Below are positions 60,248 to 64,000 of a DNA stretch of 64,000 nucleotides, piece after piece (the first letter of the stretch is position 1; the number at the start of each line of letters is the position of its first letter). The position numbers and the translations under genes were made by a program. The DNA is from Montifringilla adamsi (taxonomy: Eukaryota > Chordata > Aves > Passeriformes > Passeridae), in the NCBI GenBank assembly GCA_017590115.1, contig JAGGNK010007448.1:6488815-6552814 (forward strand), written 5' to 3'. The notes under the pieces were generated by a model. That model made no database searches, was not told the origin of the DNA, and saw only the letters and a list, made by a program, of their open reading frames with translations.

Positions 60248-60253
60248 TTTATT
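60248..60253 (-). terminator. Candidate poly(A) signal of a convergent minus-strand gene
   Basis: TTTATT on the + strand reads AATAAA on the - strand, within an A/T-rich stretch that adjoins CpG-richer sequence. By human synteny the next gene is FAM78A on the opposite strand, so this could be its 3' end. No FAM78A coding sequence is visible in the window. Confidence 0.35.
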
Positions 60254-63200
60254 TCTCTGTCTGTTATAAAAGCAGGGTTTTGTATTTTACATCTCTGTAA
60301 GTGTCCAGACTCGGTACATCTTGGTTTTGTTTTCACAGTATCTCTGCAAGACCAAGGACGATTCTTATTGCTGCGCCGGGAGCCAGGGCAGGAGGGACAG
60401 CGGTGCCTCGCCTTCCCCCCGGGATGGACCCAGCCTGGCACCAGCTCGACAGGTCTCTACCCCTCCCCAAGGCTGCTGAGGGTCTGTACTGCCTCCCCGA
60501 GGGGCTGCCCCTCTCCTCCCACGCTCATCTCGGTGTCAAGGGTAGGGAAGGAGAACCACGAGGTCCACGACCCACTCGGCGCCTTGGGCCCAGAGCCCCT
60601 GGTGCAGGTGAGGGTCTGGGCCAGGGCTGCTGCCCACCCTGGACCACGATGGGGCTGTGACAGGATGGCCAGGCTGCACTCTGAGCCCCTGTGGGGGTTT
60701 GGGTCTATAAAGAGCTGAGAGCATCACTGATGGGAAGGGTGAGGCACAGACACGCTCACATTCATCCGTGTATCCCGTGCCGGTGCCCCAACACCTTCCC
60801 AGTGTATCCTTTGTGTATTCCTGGTTCTGCAAAAAGCTGCCAGAGAAGGAGCTTGACTCACCTCTGCTCATGTGCCACTCTGCCCTGGGTCCCCAGACAT
60901 TTAAGTCCCCACTGGAACCCTGTCAATCAACCCCTGTTCTAACCACGTGGATATTAACCAGCCTTAGCAACAGCGGTGTCTTAGAGCCCCTGTTACTTCC
61001 AGCCATCCTTCCTGTTGTAGACAACCTGTCCCCATTAGTTTTGTAATGAAGCAGCATTGGAAAAACATCACTTTTAATCACAACGCACGAAATCTCCAAA
61101 GAGGCAGCATCACTCTCTCTGCCGTGTCTGGTGATGCAGATGGAGGTGAAGGGGCACGTTTTGACCTAGGCACGGGATAAAGGCATTCTTTGGGAAGGGA
61201 GAAGTCCATGCAAAGCCGACCCCAACGTGAAATTTGAATTTTGTATTTACTGCTTAGCTGGGTCCGTTCAGTGCAACAGGACAAATTAGCCAGGAGGTTA
61301 CTATCAAATTGCATGGATGTATCCAGTCCACCAGGTAGAGGGAATAGGAATAGGAGGAACCAGATTTGCTTAATGCACTGGGAGACTAAGTCCAACACAA
61401 AGCTAAGTGGAAAAGGACGTAGGTGTTCCCTGAATGTGGTTTTTGGTGACTGAGAAGAAATCTTTCCTTGGAATTTCTTTGTGCAGCTAATTAAGACAAC
61501 TGGGTCCAATTCCTTCGACCCAGGCTGACATCAGTGAGAACTCTAAGTACTCAGCACCTGGAGACAAAGTGAATACCAGACACAAATCCCCCTTCTGCTC
61601 CCACCCATGGGACTCAGCAGCAGCCAAGATACATGAGAGCATGATCAGCTATTCACCCACAGCTCACAGTTTGTCCTCTTCTGCATGTATTGCCTCGGAG
61701 AAAATACAGACAAGTCCCAAAGGGCTGTGCCAGTGGAGCTATAGTTGGATTTGAATCCAGGTAAGAAAACGGAGTTTAATACAGAGAGTGACTGTGCAAG
61801 TCCAAGTCTCCCTAGCTTCATCCTTTATAGTCCCAAAGCCGAGATTTAGGCACCCTTTGGCTTGTGGGTTTGGGTTTGATCCAGTCCAGTCGCTTGCAAG
61901 CCGGACGTCCCACCTGGGAGCTCTACCCATGGAAAGGAGCAGCTCCGTGGCTGAGCATCTCTGAAAGCCAGTGGATGAGGAGGGTGGGCTCCCCTGGAGG
62001 CAGGGGAATGGCTGCAGAGCCCCAGGATCCTTGTTTGCTGGTTTGAGGCTGTCTTGGTGGGGGACACAACTTCTGGGCGTGCGTTCCCCAGGCAGGGGTT
62101 GGTGTTGAACCTGTTGCCAAAGGAGGTGGTGTGGCTGTGCAGAAGTGAGGAAGGAGAATTTCTTGCTGGTAATGTCCTGTGTGGAAAATGGGGATAGGAG
62201 TAGCAGCTAATTGGTGCCTCTCCGAGGGGAGAGCCTTTTGAGCAGCGTGTGTGGGGTTGTGAGACCTGTTCAGACCAGCTCAGCAGGGCCAGGCTTGTAG
62301 CTGGCATGCAGAACTCTCCTTAGTCCCAGCTCTTGAGGCAAGTTGTTAATAGGAGGAAGAAATATTTTCTGGGGGAAGGAGCTGCAGAGGGAAGTGATTT
62401 GCCTCGGGCCATGTGCTGGAGCAGGGCAGATCCTCCACTCCCCACCCTGTGCCCTGGCCTCCAGATGCCACCTCTACCACAGAACTTCCTCTGCCTTCAA
62501 ACCCGTCCCTCCCATTCAAAAGGCTCTTCTGCCTCATCCTCCTCTGCAGAGGAGCATCTGGTTATCTCAGCAGCCATCTGGTCCTTATTAAAACCCACAG
62601 GTTTCACCTCCTCCTCCAAATGCTCCTTCCTCACTGAGGATCCACACCCAGGGCTCAGGTGCTGCCCTGCCTGCACCTTCTCGTGCGTTACCCTTTGCTA
62701 CAGTGGATGTTTGTGCCAGGACAGACAGGGACAGTGTCATGGCCCTGCCTGTACCTCGTTCCTGACAGTCAGGTAGATCATGAGGTCATCGGGAAGAAAA
62801 TGATCTATGAATCTCCATGTGATTCATTACCACAGAAGGAAGAGTTACCACAGAAGGAAGAGTTTTCCTCAGCTGTTGCTGTGTTTGCCAGGAGTGGGTC
62901 CCTGTTATTTTTAGTGGCTGCTCCTGAACTACAGATCTTGCTGGGCAGACTGGGTGGGTAAGATCTGCCCTCTCTGGCAGCTGTGTGTCTCCAGTGACTT
63001 CAGAAGATCCTTTGGACACCCTGCTCTTTGTACAGCCCCGTCATTGAGAATTCACAGCAAACGGGGCCACAGAGCTTCACCCGACAGCAGCAGGCACACG
63101 AGCTCTTATCCAGGAGAAGGTGAGGCTGTGGGCTGGCTGGGAAAACATCTGTGTGTCCTAAAGACAAACCCACTGGGACATCCCCCCTTGATTGGTGTTG

Positions 63201-64000
63201 ACTTCCAGGGCCACAATTCCAGCTGTGAGGTTATTCCCTGTTGAACTGCTAACGGGAGGCCGAGATCACCAGGGGTGAGCAGCACGAGGAGCTTCCAAGC
63301 CCTCCTGCAAAGCAGGGAGGTGGCCTGGGAGCTCCCCCTCGAGAGCCATCCGACAGCAGGGTTGTTATTTGCATTGCTTTGAAACTGAGATTATTTCCGT
63401 GCTTCCTTGTTCCAGGTTTTAAAAAGAGGAAGATTTTCTTGCTTCTTCCAATTTCATGCCCTTTTTATCCATCAGCCCATGCCACGCTGACAATCTATTC
63501 CTTGTTCCAAAACTTTTTCTCCAGAATTCTGTAGAAAGGACATTCTGCCTGGTGGTGTTTTTGTTGGTTTTTGTTTTTTTTTTTCAAACATAGCTTTAAG
63601 GCAAAAGTTTGGCAATGCAAAGCAAAGTCTACATAAGGCCGCATGACTTGGATTTGCAACTCAGAACCTTACAGCTTAAAAAAAAATACCTTATCTTAAA
63701 TAGTCAACTTTTTGCTCCAGGAACCTGTTTCATTCTCAACCAAAAAGAAAAAAAAATTCTTAAAATCCCAAATAAAATGTTCTTATTGTTCTGGGCAGTT
63801 CTGGACAAGCTAATGAGGCTGAAGTTCAAACGGGAACTAAAGTAGGGAAGAAAAAAAAAAGCTATAGGGTAGACATCAGTGTTAGTTTCTTCCCTTAGGA
63901 ATCCAGTGATGAGACAGACCCAGTCCAAGGTCTCCTCTTTAGCTTTAGCACAGTGAAATCCGTCCCAATGGGAGAAGGTAGAATGGTTGCATTTGTTGAA
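60254..64000 (-). other. Distal flank, possibly 3'UTR of a minus-strand neighbour
   Basis: No coding exon is recognised on either strand. A second minus-strand ATTAAA is at 61073-61078. From about 63550 the sequence is A/T-rich with an AATAAA on the + strand at 63771-63776. An 18-base tandem repeat lies at 62827-62862. Assignment to FAM78A 3'UTR rests on synteny only. Confidence 0.3.
62827..62862. repeat. 18-base tandem repeat, two perfect units
   Basis: TTACCACAGAAGGAAGAG at 62827-62844 is repeated exactly at 62845-62862. Confidence 0.95.

Noticed and set aside
60301..60718. Overlapping 116-119 codon frames near 60.3-60.7 kb
   Set aside because: No recognisable domain, no splice context, and two frames open at once, typical of GC-rich non-coding DNA.
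60254..64000. FAM78A coding exon
   Set aside because: None of the minus-strand frames resembles FAM78A. Only an untranslated end is conceivable.

Overview
This is vertebrate genomic DNA, most likely from a bird and plausibly a songbird. Two ordinary multi-exon genes lie on the + strand, with GT-AG introns, CpG-rich promoters and hexamer poly(A) signals. All the recognisable mobile DNA is CR1 LINE 3' ends, and I recognise no mammalian-type SINEs. The proteins match human AIF1L and NUP214 nearly exon by exon. The order AIF1L then NUP214, both +, matches human 9q34, where FAM78A follows on the opposite strand.

Layout. 1-1100: no gene recognised. 1100-1850: CpG island and AIF1L promoter. 1584-12302: AIF1L, 5 coding exons, 145 aa, with a 3'UTR to about 13.67 kb. 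13.67-15.42 kb: intergenic, with two CR1 copies. 15.43-15.68 kb: CpG-rich NUP214 promoter. 15581-54059: NUP214, 36 coding exons, 2,087 aa in my reconstruction (human about 2,090 aa, 36 exons), with a poly(A) signal at 54218. 54.25-64 kb: no coding exon recognised, two CR1 pieces, and a minus-strand AATAAA at 60.25 kb that may mark the 3' end of a convergent gene (FAM78A by synteny).

How the genes work. AIF1L is a small cytosolic actin-bundling protein of the IBA1 family with two degenerate EF-hands. NUP214 is the cytoplasmic-face nucleoporin: its beta-propeller docks the mRNA-export helicase DDX19, its coiled coils join NUP88 and NUP62, and its FG tail contacts transport receptors. They are neighbours with separate promoters, and nothing suggests a shared pathway.

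I found no undescribed defence or mobile system. The points worth a second look are splicing and structural details: a GC-AG intron with a tandem acceptor, a weak donor flanked by a 9-nt duplication, low-complexity acceptor tracts, paired alternative donors, a divergent AIF1L first exon, CR1 copies whose 3' ends face the NUP214 promoter from both sides, a 72/76-bp tandem duplication and several perfect hairpins. Exon limits were set by hand from splice consensus, reading phase and recalled homology. No alignment was run.
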